A DNA stretch of 64,000 nt from positions 3,797,635 to 3,861,634 of the forward strand of contig CP139021.1 in assembly GCA_034044135.1 (NCBI GenBank), written 5' to 3'. Positions 16,881 through 25,265 of the stretch are shown piece by piece. Both the position numbers and the translations under genes were made by a program. The number at the start of each line of letters is the position of its first letter. The stretch's first letter is position 1. This DNA is from Flammeovirgaceae bacterium SG7u.111 (GTDB taxonomy: Bacteria; Bacteroidota; Bacteroidia; Cytophagales; Flammeovirgaceae). Under the pieces are notes generated by a model. It was not told the DNA's origin. It worked only from the letters and a program-made list of their open reading frames with translations, and ran no database searches.

Positions 16881-17318
16881 ATGAAAACAGTTAAGATTTT
16901 TTCGGTTTTAGTATTGAGCTTACTACTCACATCTTGCTACGGACAAGGCAAAAGCACTACATCTCCCACAGATGAATCTATTTCAAAAATTGAAGTGCTG
17001 GATTTTCACTCAACACACAGGTGCATGACCTGCAAGGCAATTGAGGCAAACACAAGCTACACGCTGAACACCTTTTTTTCACAGGAATTGAAAGAAGGCC
17101 AAATCACGTTTCAGGTTATCAATATAGACGAAAAGGAGAATGAAAAAATAGCCGAAAAATTTGAGGCAGCGGGAACAGCACTATTCTTAAACGTAATTAA
17201 AAATGGAAAAGAAACTAAAATAGATCTAACCGATTTTGCTTTTATGAAGGGAACTAAGCAAGAAGCTTTTTCTAAAGAACTGAAAGAGAAAATCGCAACG
17301 GAATTAAAGACACTCTAG
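16881..17318 (+). CDS. Thioredoxin-fold lipoprotein
   Basis: 145 residues with a lipoprotein signal (LLLTSC, Cys 19), so probably anchored on the outer face of the inner membrane or in the outer membrane. The mature part has a thioredoxin-like pattern: strand IEVLDFHST, redox motif HRCMTCKAIE (Cys about 49 and 52), then QVINIDEKEN and GTALFLNVI. It is wedged between two transporters (11 bases after one, directly before the other), which suggests a periplasmic redox or metalloid-handling role in the same pathway. Confidence 0.8.
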   Translation: MKTVKIFSVLVLSLLLTSCYGQGKSTTSPTDESISKIEVLDFHSTHRCMTCKAIEANTSYTLNTFFSQELKEGQITFQVINIDEKENEKIAEKFEAAGTALFLNVIKNGKETKIDLTDFAFMKGTKQEAFSKELKEKIATELKTL

Positions 17319-18029
17319 ATGGACTTTTTGCAATCGCTTTTAGAGAACTATAATATTCCAATAGTATCGGCATTTATACTCGGACTAATGACAGCCATTA
17401 GTCCGTGCCCTTTGGCGACCAACATAACTGCCACTGCATTTATTTCTAAAAACATTTCGAGCAAGCGAAAGGTATTTTTAAGCGGAATATTATACTCCGT
17501 GGGAAGAGGGTTTAGCTATACTGCAATTGGCTTGATATTATTTTTTGGCGCAAGTAAGTTCCATATTGCCCGATTTTTCAATCAAAATGGAGAAAAGTAT
17601 TTAGGTCCTTTGCTGATAATCATTGGCTTGATTATGCTAAATATTATAAAGCTCAATTTTTTAGGGACATTAAATATTCAAGAAAAACTTTCTGAAAAGT
17701 TGAAAGGCAAAGGGCTATTAGGATCTTTTTTGATAGGTGTGGTTTTCGCCTTAGCATTTTGCCCTTACAGTGGAGCATTGTTTTTTGGCATGTTGGTCCC
17801 CATGACAATCGCATCAGCAGATGGGCTTTATCTGCCTATTGTATTTGCATTTGGCACGGGCTTGCCTGTAATCCTTTTTACTTATTTATTAGCTTTTACA
17901 GCAGGAAAAGTTGGTATATTCTACAACAAAATCACAAAAATTGAAAAAGCAATGCGAACCGTCGCAGGTATTGTTTTCATCATAACTGGACTTTATTACA
18001 TTTTCATTTTCACGGGAATATTGGAGTAG
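17319..18029 (+). CDS. ArsG-like/DsbD-type membrane transporter
   Basis: 236 residues, six membrane segments. Twin motifs ISPCPLATNITATA (about 28-41) and LAFCPYSGALFFGM (about 145-158) identify the CcdA/DsbD-like superfamily, in which paired cysteines exchange electrons across the membrane; the subgroup found with ArsR is annotated as ArsG, an efflux permease for aromatic arsenicals. Starts at the base after the stop of the thioredoxin-fold lipoprotein. Last gene of the operon; it may pass reductant to that lipoprotein rather than move arsenic itself. Confidence 0.82.
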   Translation: MDFLQSLLENYNIPIVSAFILGLMTAISPCPLATNITATAFISKNISSKRKVFLSGILYSVGRGFSYTAIGLILFFGASKFHIARFFNQNGEKYLGPLLIIIGLIMLNIIKLNFLGTLNIQEKLSEKLKGKGLLGSFLIGVVFALAFCPYSGALFFGMLVPMTIASADGLYLPIVFAFGTGLPVILFTYLLAFTAGKVGIFYNKITKIEKAMRTVAGIVFIITGLYYIFIFTGILE

Positions 18030-18189
18030 TCCACATTCGTAACTTTAGGTAAACTTATTAGGTCGGAGCCGTAAATCCAGAACATACTAAGGTCTTTAAA
18101 AAAAGTCATAGGCTTACTCCCAAAAAAAAAATCATTTTCTGCAATCTTTCAACAATCTCTGCTCCCTACCCTATTTTTCCAGACCACTC

Positions 18190-18330
18190 ATATATCAGTA
18201 AAAAGACTGTCGGAAATATTGTTAGCCTACTTGGGCAATTTAAATTTGTAGGTTAATCCGCAGTATATGTATAAGAAAAAACAGCCGCTATGGAGCAGGA
18301 ATTGTCCTATCATACAAGTGTTGGCAACAA
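18190..18330 (+). repeat. Promoter/leader repeat, copy 1
   Basis: About 140 bp that recurs at 19625-19781. Shared blocks: attgttagcc, acttgg, atttgta-gttaa, gtatatgta, acagcc, gctatggagcaggaatt, tcct, tacaa-tgtt-gcaa. Copy 1 holds a good promoter, TTG (18219-18221)-N19-TAAATTTG (18241-18248), and the Crp gene starts 17 bases after it. A short agga-attg-tcct stem is present. Confidence 0.7.
18219..18248 (+). promoter_or_regulatory. Predicted promoter of the Crp/Fnr-like gene
   Basis: TTG at 18219-18221, 19-bp spacer, TAAATTTG at 18241-18248, matching the Bacteroidota consensus. Leader of about 90 bases to the ATG at 18348. Confidence 0.5.
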
Positions 18331-18347
18331 TAAAAAAACCACCATAA

Positions 18348-18914
18348 ATGAAAGAACAAATCAAAAAGTATTTCAATCGATATGTTGAGTTTAGTGATGC
18401 TGAAATAGACGATGTTTGTTCTAAGTTAGCATCAAAAACATTTCAAAAAAAAGATTACATACTTAAGGAAGGGCAAGTATGTAAAAAAAAATATTTCATC
18501 ATAAATGGATTAGTTCGCTCTTTTTACATTGACAATAAAGGAAATGAAAAAATAACTCAATTTGCCCTTGAAAATTGGTGGATAACAAATATGGAAAGTT
18601 TTATCAGCCAAACACCTTCTCTTTCATCTATTCAAGCCCTTGAGAAAACTCAAATATTAATGATTAACAAAGAAGACTTAGAAAATCTATACACTTCTAT
18701 TCCAAAACTTGAAAGGTTATTCAGAATCATTACTGAAAATATGCTAATTGCTATTCAACGCAGAAATGACATCTATTTACAAATGAAAAGTAAAGATCGA
18801 TATGATGATTTGACAAGCAGTTTTCCAAATTTTACCCAGAGAGTTCCTCAATATATGATTGCCTCATATCTGGAAATCACACCTGAATATTTAAGTGAAC
18901 TAAGAAAAAATTAA
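18348..18914 (+). CDS. Crp/Fnr-family transcription regulator
   Basis: 188 residues, the usual length of the Bacteroidota subgroup. The N-terminal cyclic-nucleotide-type beta roll includes ILKEGQVCKKKYFIINGLVRSFY and ITQFALENWWI; the arginine-Ser phosphate cassette of true cAMP receptors is absent, so the ligand is unlikely to be cAMP. The HTH is compact: VPQYMIASYLEITPEYLSELRKN at the very C-terminus. A perfect palindrome stands in the gap before the next gene (18930-18943) and is a good candidate for its target. Carried behind a repeated promoter/leader module. Confidence 0.85.
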   Translation: MKEQIKKYFNRYVEFSDAEIDDVCSKLASKTFQKKDYILKEGQVCKKKYFIINGLVRSFYIDNKGNEKITQFALENWWITNMESFISQTPSLSSIQALEKTQILMINKEDLENLYTSIPKLERLFRIITENMLIAIQRRNDIYLQMKSKDRYDDLTSSFPNFTQRVPQYMIASYLEITPEYLSELRKN

Positions 18915-18929
18915 CTGCTTTTTCATTTC

Positions 18930-18943
18930 TTAAGATATCTTAA
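18930..18943 (+). promoter_or_regulatory. Palindrome TTAAGATATCTTAA, candidate Crp-family site
   Basis: Perfect 14-bp palindrome between the regulator and the AhpD-like gene, with a third half-site (taagata) at 18948-18954. Its centre lies about 43 bases before the start predicted from the TAAGTTTG box at 18966-18973, the position from which class II Crp activators work. Confidence 0.5.
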
Positions 18944-18965
18944 TTTTTAAGATACAAGTACACGA

Positions 18966-18973
18966 TAAGTTTG
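18966..18973 (+). promoter_or_regulatory. Predicted -7 box of the AhpD-like gene
   Basis: TAAGTTTG, a full match to TAnnTTTG, 31 bases before the ATG at 19004. There is no good -33 TTG upstream, in keeping with a promoter that needs an activator. Confidence 0.45.
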
Positions 18974-19003
18974 TTTCATGATTAATTAAAATAATAAAAA
19001 ATT

Positions 19004-19456
19004 ATGGAACGAATTACATTTAGCCAGATTCCAAAAGGAATGGTGGAAAAATTAATGGGAATTGAAAACTACATTAAAGAATCAGCATTAGATTTACAGC
19101 TTTTAGAGCTAATGCGCTTACGAGTGGCTCAAATTAACAAATGTGCATACTGTATTGATATGCATTACAAGGAATTAAAACATACAGGAGAAACCGAACT
19201 ACGCATGTCAACTATTAGTGTTTGGAATGAAACTCCATTCTTTACCGAAAAAGAAAAAGTAGTCCTTAAATTTACAGAAGCCTTGACTGAAATAAATGAA
19301 AAAGATATTTCAGATGAAATTTTTGATCCTCTAACTAAATTCTTTGACACGGAAGAAATTTGCAACTTAACTTTTGCTGTCTCTCAATTAAATACCTGGA
19401 CAAGATTAGTCAGAACCTTCAAATTTACAGCAGGGAATTATGAAGTAAAGAAATAA
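19004..19456 (+). CDS. AhpD-like carboxymuconolactone decarboxylase family protein
   Basis: 150 residues, all-alpha AhpD-like fold. The redox-active motif is NKCAYCIDMHYKEL (Cys about 47 and 50, His about 54), as in alkylhydroperoxidase AhpD-type proteins rather than in true decarboxylases. Likely a thiol peroxidase or related oxidoreductase in the cytoplasm. Located 89 bases behind the Crp/Fnr-like gene with its own -7 box and an intervening palindrome, suggesting that the regulator switches it on. Confidence 0.85.
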   Translation: MERITFSQIPKGMVEKLMGIENYIKESALDLQLLELMRLRVAQINKCAYCIDMHYKELKHTGETELRMSTISVWNETPFFTEKEKVVLKFTEALTEINEKDISDEIFDPLTKFFDTEEICNLTFAVSQLNTWTRLVRTFKFTAGNYEVKK

Positions 19457-19560
19457 TACTGTAGCACATCGAGTGACGGCCGTGAGCCATAGCCCCACTT
19501 TGCGCCTCACTAGCCGTTCCACTAGATCGCCAGCTAGGTCACACTACCCACTTTAGTACT

Positions 19561-19600
19561 AACCGACGACATTGTTTAAAACGATGTCGTCGGTTTATTT
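19561..19600 (+). terminator. Terminator-like hairpin after the AhpD-like gene
   Basis: Perfect 12-bp stem aaccgacgacat (19561-19572) / atgtcgtcggtt (19584-19595), 11-base loop containing gtttaaaacg, followed by ttattt. Related in loop sequence to the hairpin at 10217-10249. Confidence 0.65.
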
Positions 19601-19624
19601 TAGACTTCGGCTCACTGAAAACAT

Positions 19625-19781
19625 ATACACATATCAACAAAAAGGCTATCGAAAACATTGTTAGCCCACTTGGACAAATTGGATTTGTAAGTTAACTTAC
19701 GGTATATGTAGAAGGGAAATAACAGCCTCTGCTCCACAGCGGCTATGGAGCAGGAATTATCCTGCTATACAAATGTTAGCA
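19625..19781 (+). repeat. Promoter/leader repeat, copy 2
   Basis: Direct repeat of 18190-18330, slightly longer because of an insertion (tctgctccacagcg) that creates a gctcca/tggagc stem. The TTG (19658-19660) and 19-bp spacing are kept, but the -7 box reads TGGATTTG (one mismatch). The cagga-atta-tcctg stem is perfect here. The histidine kinase gene begins 26 bases after the repeat. Confidence 0.7.
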
Positions 19782-19806
19782 AACATTTTGACAACAAAAA
19801 CATCTT

Positions 19807-22800
19807 ATGAAAAGTCCTGAAATACCAAAAAATGACTTGGAACGACTAAAAGAACTGGAAAGTTATCAATTGATTGGACTTGCCGAAGATGAAGATTATG
19901 ACTTTATCACTTCTATGGCCGCTCAAATATGTGGTACAAAAATATCTTTAATTAGCCTAATCACTGAAGATAAGCAGTGGTTCCTTTCTCATCATGGCGT
20001 GGAAGTACGCGAAACGCCAAAAGACTATTCTTTTTGCGCCCACGCTATCAATAAACCTAATGAACCATTCATTGTAGAGGATGCCCGTAAAGATATGCGG
20101 TTTCAAGACAACCCTTTTACCACCGGTGATCCGTATGTCATCTTCTATGCAGGTATTCCCTTAGTCACAAACGATGGCTATCCCCTAGGTACACTTTGCA
20201 CAATTGATGACACACCTAAAAAGCTCGACAAATCACAGCTAGAACAGCTTAAAAAATTAGCGAGGCAGGCAGTAAAGTTTTTTGAAGCCAGAAAAAAAAG
20301 CATTGAGCTTGATATTCTGAATGAAGAGCTGGATAAAAAGAATATATTACTCCAAAACATACAAGAAGCGAATGAGTTGGGTATGTGGGAACTGGATATT
20401 ATATCGGGCAAAATTATCTGGAGCGATATCATTTATGACATACACGAAGTGCCTAAGAGTTTTAACCCTAACAAAACAAGTGGACTAGAGTTTTACCACC
20501 CTGACTACAAACCTATAATTTCAGAGGCTGTGGCACAGTGCAGTGTAGATGGTAAACCCTATGACTTAGTATGCCAAATGATCACCGCTAAAGAAAATTT
20601 GATTTGGGTACGGGCTACAGGCAGGAAAGTGGGCGATAAACTCGTTGGTAGCTTTCAGGACATCACCAACATAAAGCAGAATGAAATTAGGTATAAATCC
20701 ACAATCGAGGGCACCAATGTGGGTACCTGCGAGTGGAATGTGCAAACAGGTGAGATAGTGTTCAATGATCGATGGGCTGAAATCGTGGGCTATACACTAG
20801 AAGAACTTGCTCCTTTGAGTATAGAAACCTGGATGAACTTAGCCCACCCTGATGACCTGGAAGAATCTAGACGCAGGCTAAATGATTGTTTTGAGAAAAA
20901 GGCAGAGTACTATGAGTTTGAAGCTCGTATGAAGCATAAAGAAGGGCATTGGGTATGGGTGTATGACAGGGGAAAGGTTTTTGAATGGAGTGAGGATGGA
21001 AAGCCTTTGATGATGTATGGTACCCATCAGGATATTTCCGAAAGGAAGTATGAGCAAGAGAGGCTGCGCATAAGTGAAGAAGCTTTCAGGGGAAATTTCG
21101 AAAATGCGGCGATTGGAATGGCTTTGCTGGACGAAAAGGGAAAATGGCTAGAAGTAAATACTAAAGTCTGTGAAATAGTTGGGTATACACAAGAGGAATT
21201 ATTAGAACTTACATTTCAAGATATTACACATCCTGATGATTTAAATACTGATTTGGCACTTTTGCATGAACTTATTGAAGATAAAAGGGATCATTATCAA
21301 ATGGAAAAACGATACTTCCATAAAGACGGACATATCGTCCATATCCTATTGGCAGTATCTATGGTAAAGAATAAAGAGGGTAATGTGCTCCATTTTATTT
21401 CGCAAATAATAGATATTTCCGAAAGCAAAAAACTCCTTTCAGATATTGAATACCAAAGAAACTTGTTATCTGCTTTATACAATTTATCTCCGATAGGAAT
21501 AGCCTTAACTGAATACGAAACTGGTAAGTTTTTAGACGTAAATGATAAATTACTGGAACCAACAGGCTATGCAAAGGAGGAGTTCTTAGCACTTAGCTAT
21601 TGGGATACCACCCCTAAAGAGTATGAGCCATTTGAAGCTACTGCGCTGCAACAAATTGAAAGCAAAGGAAGCTATGATCTCTTTGAAAAAGAATACATTC
21701 GTAAAGATGGCTCACGGTACCCAATAGCTCTTCAGGGAGTGATAATAAAGGATAGCAATGAAAAAAAACTAATTTGGTCTTTTGTAAGGGATATTAGCAA
21801 GGAAAAAGAACATGAAAGGAAGCTACAAGAAGCAATTTCCAGTTTGCAAGCTATTCTGGACGCAAGCAAACAGGTTGCCATTATCGCTACCGATAAAGAG
21901 GGTACAATAACTTTGTTCAACTCCGGTGCTGAACAGCTACTTGGGTACAAAGCAGAAGAAGTTGTCGGCAAACACAATCCAGGACTTATTCACCTTACCG
22001 AAGAGGTAGAAAGGCAGAGTAAAGAACTGTCAGTAAAGTACAATGAAGAAATAAAAGACTTTGAAACCTTTGTCTATGAAGCTAAAATTGGTGTACCCAC
22101 AACCAGAGAATGGACCTATGTAAGAAAAGACGGTTCAACTTTTCCTGTACTACTCTCAGTTAACGCCATACTTGATCACGATGAAATAGTAGAGTATTTA
22201 GGCGTGGCAACAGACATTAGTGAATTAAAAAAGATAGAGAAAGAGATCAAGTCTTTACTTGACATTACGAATCAGCAAAATGAAAGACTCCGCAATTTTG
22301 CCCATATTGTATCGCACAACCTGCGGTCGCACAGTGGAGGTATTTCTGAAATTATTAATTTAATTCAAATGAGGCATCCAGATATATTCAATAGTGAATT
22401 ATTTGATTTTCTTAATAAAGGAGCCGAAAATCTGAAACAGACTGTACATGATTTAACAAAAATAATAAAAGTGAATTTAACAAAGTCTGATGTTTCAAAA
22501 GTAAATATCCATGAAGTCATTCAAAAAAACACAGAGAGTCTGAACATACTAATAAAAAAAGCGCAATTTGAAATCATCAATAATATAGACAAAGACCTTG
22601 TTGTCAAGGGTGTTCCTGCATACCTTGATAGTATTGTGCTAAATATGATCACGAATGCTATAAAATATAGAAGCAAAGAAAGACCAGGCTATCTGAAGAT
22701 TTATGCAAATATGGAAGAATCCACGGTGGCTATATCTTTCGAAGATAACGGACTGGGCATAGACCTGAAAAAACATGGTGACAAACTGTTTGGGATGTAC

Positions 22801-22941
22801 AAAACATTCCATTATCACCATGATTCCAGAGGTGTAGGCTTATTCCTTACCAAAAACCAAATAGAAAATATGGGTGGTAAAATAGATGTAAAAAGTGAAG
22901 TAAACGTAGGTACAACTTTTAAAATAACTCTAATAAAATGA
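19807..22941 (+). CDS. GAF/multi-PAS sensor histidine kinase (soluble)
   Basis: 1044 residues without membrane segments, so a cytoplasmic sensor. Order: GAF domain (about 1-170, with YSFCAHAI and FYAGIPLVTNDGYPLGTLC), then five PAS/PAC units (about 180-300, 300-425, 425-545, 545-675 and 675-805; each PAC ends in a DIS or DIT motif), then the kinase. The phospho-accepting His is in FAHIVSHNLRSH (about 837). The ATPase part has N-box NMITNAIKYRSK, EDNGLGIDL and a degenerate GVGLFLTKNQ. Stop overlaps the start of the response regulator by four bases, so the two form one two-component pair. Signals are unknown; multiple PAS units suggest several ligands or stacked relay. Confidence 0.92.
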   Translation: MKSPEIPKNDLERLKELESYQLIGLAEDEDYDFITSMAAQICGTKISLISLITEDKQWFLSHHGVEVRETPKDYSFCAHAINKPNEPFIVEDARKDMRFQDNPFTTGDPYVIFYAGIPLVTNDGYPLGTLCTIDDTPKKLDKSQLEQLKKLARQAVKFFEARKKSIELDILNEELDKKNILLQNIQEANELGMWELDIISGKIIWSDIIYDIHEVPKSFNPNKTSGLEFYHPDYKPIISEAVAQCSVDGKPYDLVCQMITAKENLIWVRATGRKVGDKLVGSFQDITNIKQNEIRYKSTIEGTNVGTCEWNVQTGEIVFNDRWAEIVGYTLEELAPLSIETWMNLAHPDDLEESRRRLNDCFEKKAEYYEFEARMKHKEGHWVWVYDRGKVFEWSEDGKPLMMYGTHQDISERKYEQERLRISEEAFRGNFENAAIGMALLDEKGKWLEVNTKVCEIVGYTQEELLELTFQDITHPDDLNTDLALLHELIEDKRDHYQMEKRYFHKDGHIVHILLAVSMVKNKEGNVLHFISQIIDISESKKLLSDIEYQRNLLSALYNLSPIGIALTEYETGKFLDVNDKLLEPTGYAKEEFLALSYWDTTPKEYEPFEATALQQIESKGSYDLFEKEYIRKDGSRYPIALQGVIIKDSNEKKLIWSFVRDISKEKEHERKLQEAISSLQAILDASKQVAIIATDKEGTITLFNSGAEQLLGYKAEEVVGKHNPGLIHLTEEVERQSKELSVKYNEEIKDFETFVYEAKIGVPTTREWTYVRKDGSTFPVLLSVNAILDHDEIVEYLGVATDISELKKIEKEIKSLLDITNQQNERLRNFAHIVSHNLRSHSGGISEIINLIQMRHPDIFNSELFDFLNKGAENLKQTVHDLTKIIKVNLTKSDVSKVNIHEVIQKNTESLNILIKKAQFEIINNIDKDLVVKGVPAYLDSIVLNMITNAIKYRSKERPGYLKIYANMEESTVAISFEDNGLGIDLKKHGDKLFGMYKTFHYHHDSRGVGLFLTKNQIENMGGKIDVKSEVNVGTTFKITLIK

Positions 22942-23339
22942 AGAAGATAGACTTAGCTTGTATTGTAGAAGATGATCCAATGCATTTGTTCATAACTCAG
23001 AATTATATCGAACTATCAGGACTTGTCGAAAAAATTATAGTTTGTGAAAATGGTAAGGAGGCATACTCCACATTAAAAATCATGATCCAGAATAGCGAAA
23101 AATTGCCCGAAATCATTTTTCTGGATTTGAACATGCCCGTTTGGGATGGATGGCAGTTTCTGGACGAATTCACTCAAATACCGATAGAACAAAAAATTAC
23201 TATTTATATTTTAACAAGTTCAAATAACGAAGAAGATATTAAAAGAGCTGAACGGTATAGTTTAACAAGTAACTACTTAATCAAACCAATTGATCAAAGT
23301 CGATTGAAAAATGTTTTGACAGAGCTTGTTAATAATTAA
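22938..23339 (+). CDS. Single-domain response regulator
   Basis: 133 residues, receiver domain only. Acidic pair VEDDP (about 10-13), phospho-acceptor Asp in IIFLDLNMPVWDGW, Thr/Ser in ILTSSNN and Lys in LIKPID. No output domain, so it acts through protein contact or as a relay, as usual for the rcp1-like proteins paired with PAS kinases. Overlaps the kinase gene by four bases (ATGA). Confidence 0.92.
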   Translation: MKKIDLACIVEDDPMHLFITQNYIELSGLVEKIIVCENGKEAYSTLKIMIQNSEKLPEIIFLDLNMPVWDGWQFLDEFTQIPIEQKITIYILTSSNNEEDIKRAERYSLTSNYLIKPIDQSRLKNVLTELVNN

Positions 23340-23355
23340 TTCTATCGACAAGCTC

Positions 23356-23390
23356 AAAAAACCTCTGTGCTGAAAAGTACAGAGGTTTTT
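23356..23390 (+). terminator. Rho-independent terminator after the two-component pair
   Basis: aaaaacctctgt (23356-23367) pairs with acagaggttttt (23379-23390), loop of 11 bases; the stem itself ends in T residues. Confidence 0.85.
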
Positions 23391-23475
23391 GGGTGTTTTA
23401 ACCCCTGTAAAACAACTTCCTTGGAAAAATTACAAACTCAACTCCTACTTGCCATTTTGTTATATTTGGAAGCAT

Positions 23476-24423
23476 ATGAATGAATATTTTAGATCAATCA
23501 TCCTGCAGAGAACAGGCGCATCTTCTTTAGTTGAAAAAGAGATGATCCAGAAATTGTGGAGTGGGTACGGGAAAATCATGCGAGTTGGGTTGGAGAACGC
23601 TTCTGTCGATAGTGTAGTGGTAAAACACGTTCAGGTGCCCATCTATAAGAATCATCCCCGAGGGTGGAACACGGATATCGGTCATCAACGAAAGGTGAAA
23701 TCGTACAAAGTAGAAACCACATGGTATGACCTATACAGTAAAAATAGTACCGCCCGTCTGCCCCAATGCTTGGCCATTGATACGAAAGAGGATGAGGTGC
23801 TAATGGTGTTGGAGGATTTGGATGCTGTTGGTTATCACTTGCGAAAGCATGTTGTCACATGGGAAGATATAGCTGAGTGCTTGGCATGGTTGGCGCAATT
23901 TCATGCAAGTTATTTGGGGAAACCCCCAGATGGGCTTTGGGAAATAGGCACCTATTGGCATTTGGAAACCAGATTGCAGGAATTGGCAGTATTGAATGAC
24001 CAACGATTGAGGGAGGCAGCTCCGGTTATTAATGAAAAACTGAATAGCTGCACGTACCAAACGTTTGTACACGGGGATGCCAAGCTGGCAAACTTCTGTT
24101 TTGCTAATGATGGCCAAGTCGCCGGGGTAGATTTTCAGTACGTAGGCGGCGGGTGTGGGATGAAAGATGTGGCGTATTTTATAGGAAGTTGTCTGAACGA
24201 AAGTGAGTGTGAACGCTTGGAAGCACGAATCTTGGATACCTATTTCGGGCATTTACAAAATGAACTTGAGGAAAGAAATGAAGCGCTTGAGAGGGAATGG
24301 CGGTCTTTGTACCGGATAGCCTGGGCGGATTTTCATCGCTTCCTGAAAGGATGGAGCCCCGGTCACTGGAAAATTAATAGCTATAGTGAACGCATAACAG
24401 CAGAAGTGATCAATAACTTATAG
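23476..24423 (+). CDS. EcKL/CHK-like small-molecule kinase
   Basis: 315 residues from the ATG at 23476; codons upstream in the frame overlap the terminator and are unlikely to be translated. Protein-kinase-like phosphotransferase of the ecdysteroid/choline-kinase-like group: ATP-binding VVVKHVQVP, catalytic loop [14 protein letters not shown] (HGD...N) and metal-binding [18 protein letters not shown]. Phosphorylates a small hydroxylated compound; which one cannot be told. A TATATTTG sequence at 23461-23468 could be its -7 box, with a very short leader. The next gene starts two bases after its stop and encodes a phosphatase fold. Confidence 0.82.
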   Translation: MNEYFRSIILQRTGASSLVEKEMIQKLWSGYGKIMRVGLENASVDSVVVKHVQVPIYKNHPRGWNTDIGHQRKVKSYKVETTWYDLYSKNSTARLPQCLAIDTKEDEVLMVLEDLDAVGYHLRKHVVTWEDIAECLAWLAQFHASYLGKPPDGLWEIGTYWHLETRLQELAVLNDQRLREAAPVINEKLNSCTYQTFVHGDAKLANFCFANDGQVAGVDFQYVGGGCGMKDVAYFIGSCLNESECERLEARILDTYFGHLQNELEERNEALEREWRSLYRIAWADFHRFLKGWSPGHWKINSYSERITAEVINNL

Positions 24424-24425
24424 AA

Positions 24426-25265
24426 ATGGACCTGCTACAACTTAACGAAATAGCGATAGAGGCAGCCCTTTCAGCGGCAAAAGTCATTTGGAAGTATAGG
24501 AATGAGGAGGTGAAAGTGGAGAAAAAGAAAGGTGGGATAAGCTATGCTTCACAAGTAGTGACGGCAGTTGATATAGCATGCGAAAAAGTAATTCTTTCCC
24601 ACCTGCTTCCCACCTGCGACCAATTTGATTTGGCACTTTTATCGGAAGAGACCGAAGATAATGGTAGTCGATTCGAAAAAGACTTTTTCTGGTGCATTGA
24701 CCCGATGGATGGAACGCTTCCTTTTATCAATGGGCAACCTGGTTTTTCTGTGTCAATTGCTTTAGTCGCCAAAGATGGGACGCCGTACATTGGAATCGTA
24801 TTTGATCCGAATACGGATACATTGTACCATGCCATCAAAGGAAATGGTGCTTTTAAAAATGGCAGCCCTTGGGAAATTGAGCATAGAAATGACCACCTGA
24901 CCTACGTAACAGATCGAAAGCTGAAAAATACACCTCGTGCAGCAGAAATAGAAAGCTTGCTTCACGAACATGTACAAAAGTTGGGCTTGAGTGGAGTAAC
25001 AGAAATTGCTGGTGCGGGTTCAGTGCTGAATGCCATCCTTGTACTGGAAAATGGACCAGCATGTATGCTGAAGTTCCCCAAAAAAGAGAATGGTGGAGGG
25101 TGCATATGGGACTTTGCCGCCACGGCATGTATTTACCAAGAACTGGGATTACCCGCAACGAATTTTGAAGGAGGAAGATTGGACTTGAATAGAAAGGACG
25201 GTACGTTTATGAACCAAGAAGGGGTCTTTTATGGTAATTTAATTAATAATGCGAATCAAGGGTAG
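24426..25265 (+). CDS. Inositol-monophosphatase-like phosphatase with IS-altered C-terminus
   Basis: 279 residues. Metal-site motifs of the IMPase/CysQ family are all visible: LLSEETEDNG (about 75-84), CIDPMDGT (about 96-103) and IWDFAATACIYQELG (about 219-233). It may act on inositol phosphates, nucleotide 3'-phosphates or the product of the kinase encoded two bases upstream. The IS982 element begins at 25249 within the gene: the present end GNLINNANQG comes partly from the element. Joining the flanks across one target repeat gives GNLINR and a stop, so the original protein was four residues shorter and the core is untouched. Confidence 0.85.
   Translation: MDLLQLNEIAIEAALSAAKVIWKYRNEEVKVEKKKGGISYASQVVTAVDIACEKVILSHLLPTCDQFDLALLSEETEDNGSRFEKDFFWCIDPMDGTLPFINGQPGFSVSIALVAKDGTPYIGIVFDPNTDTLYHAIKGNGAFKNGSPWEIEHRNDHLTYVTDRKLKNTPRAAEIESLLHEHVQKLGLSGVTEIAGAGSVLNAILVLENGPACMLKFPKKENGGGCIWDFAATACIYQELGLPATNFEGGRLDLNRKDGTFMNQEGVFYGNLINNANQG
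25244..25248 (+). repeat. Target-site duplication, left copy
   Basis: taata directly before the IS982 element B; the same five bases follow the element at 26218-26222. Confidence 0.75.

Larger units (their letters stand above)
19457..19806. other. Gene-free stretch with terminator hairpin and leader repeat
   Basis: Holds the hairpin at 19561-19595 and copy 2 of the promoter/leader repeat. The first 100 bases (to about 19560) are GC-rich compared with the genes on both sides and show no coding frame. Confidence 0.5.

Noticed and set aside
18190-19781. Integron attC sites flanking the Crp/AhpD cassette
   Set aside because: The GTTAGC-like blocks at both ends of each repeat point in the same direction; the R''/R' arms of an attC would have to be complementary, and they are not. 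No integrase gene is in the window.
23389-23475. Longer N-terminus of the EcKL-like kinase
   Set aside because: The extra codons lie in the terminator and a promoter-like sequence; the conserved part starts at the ATG at 23476.
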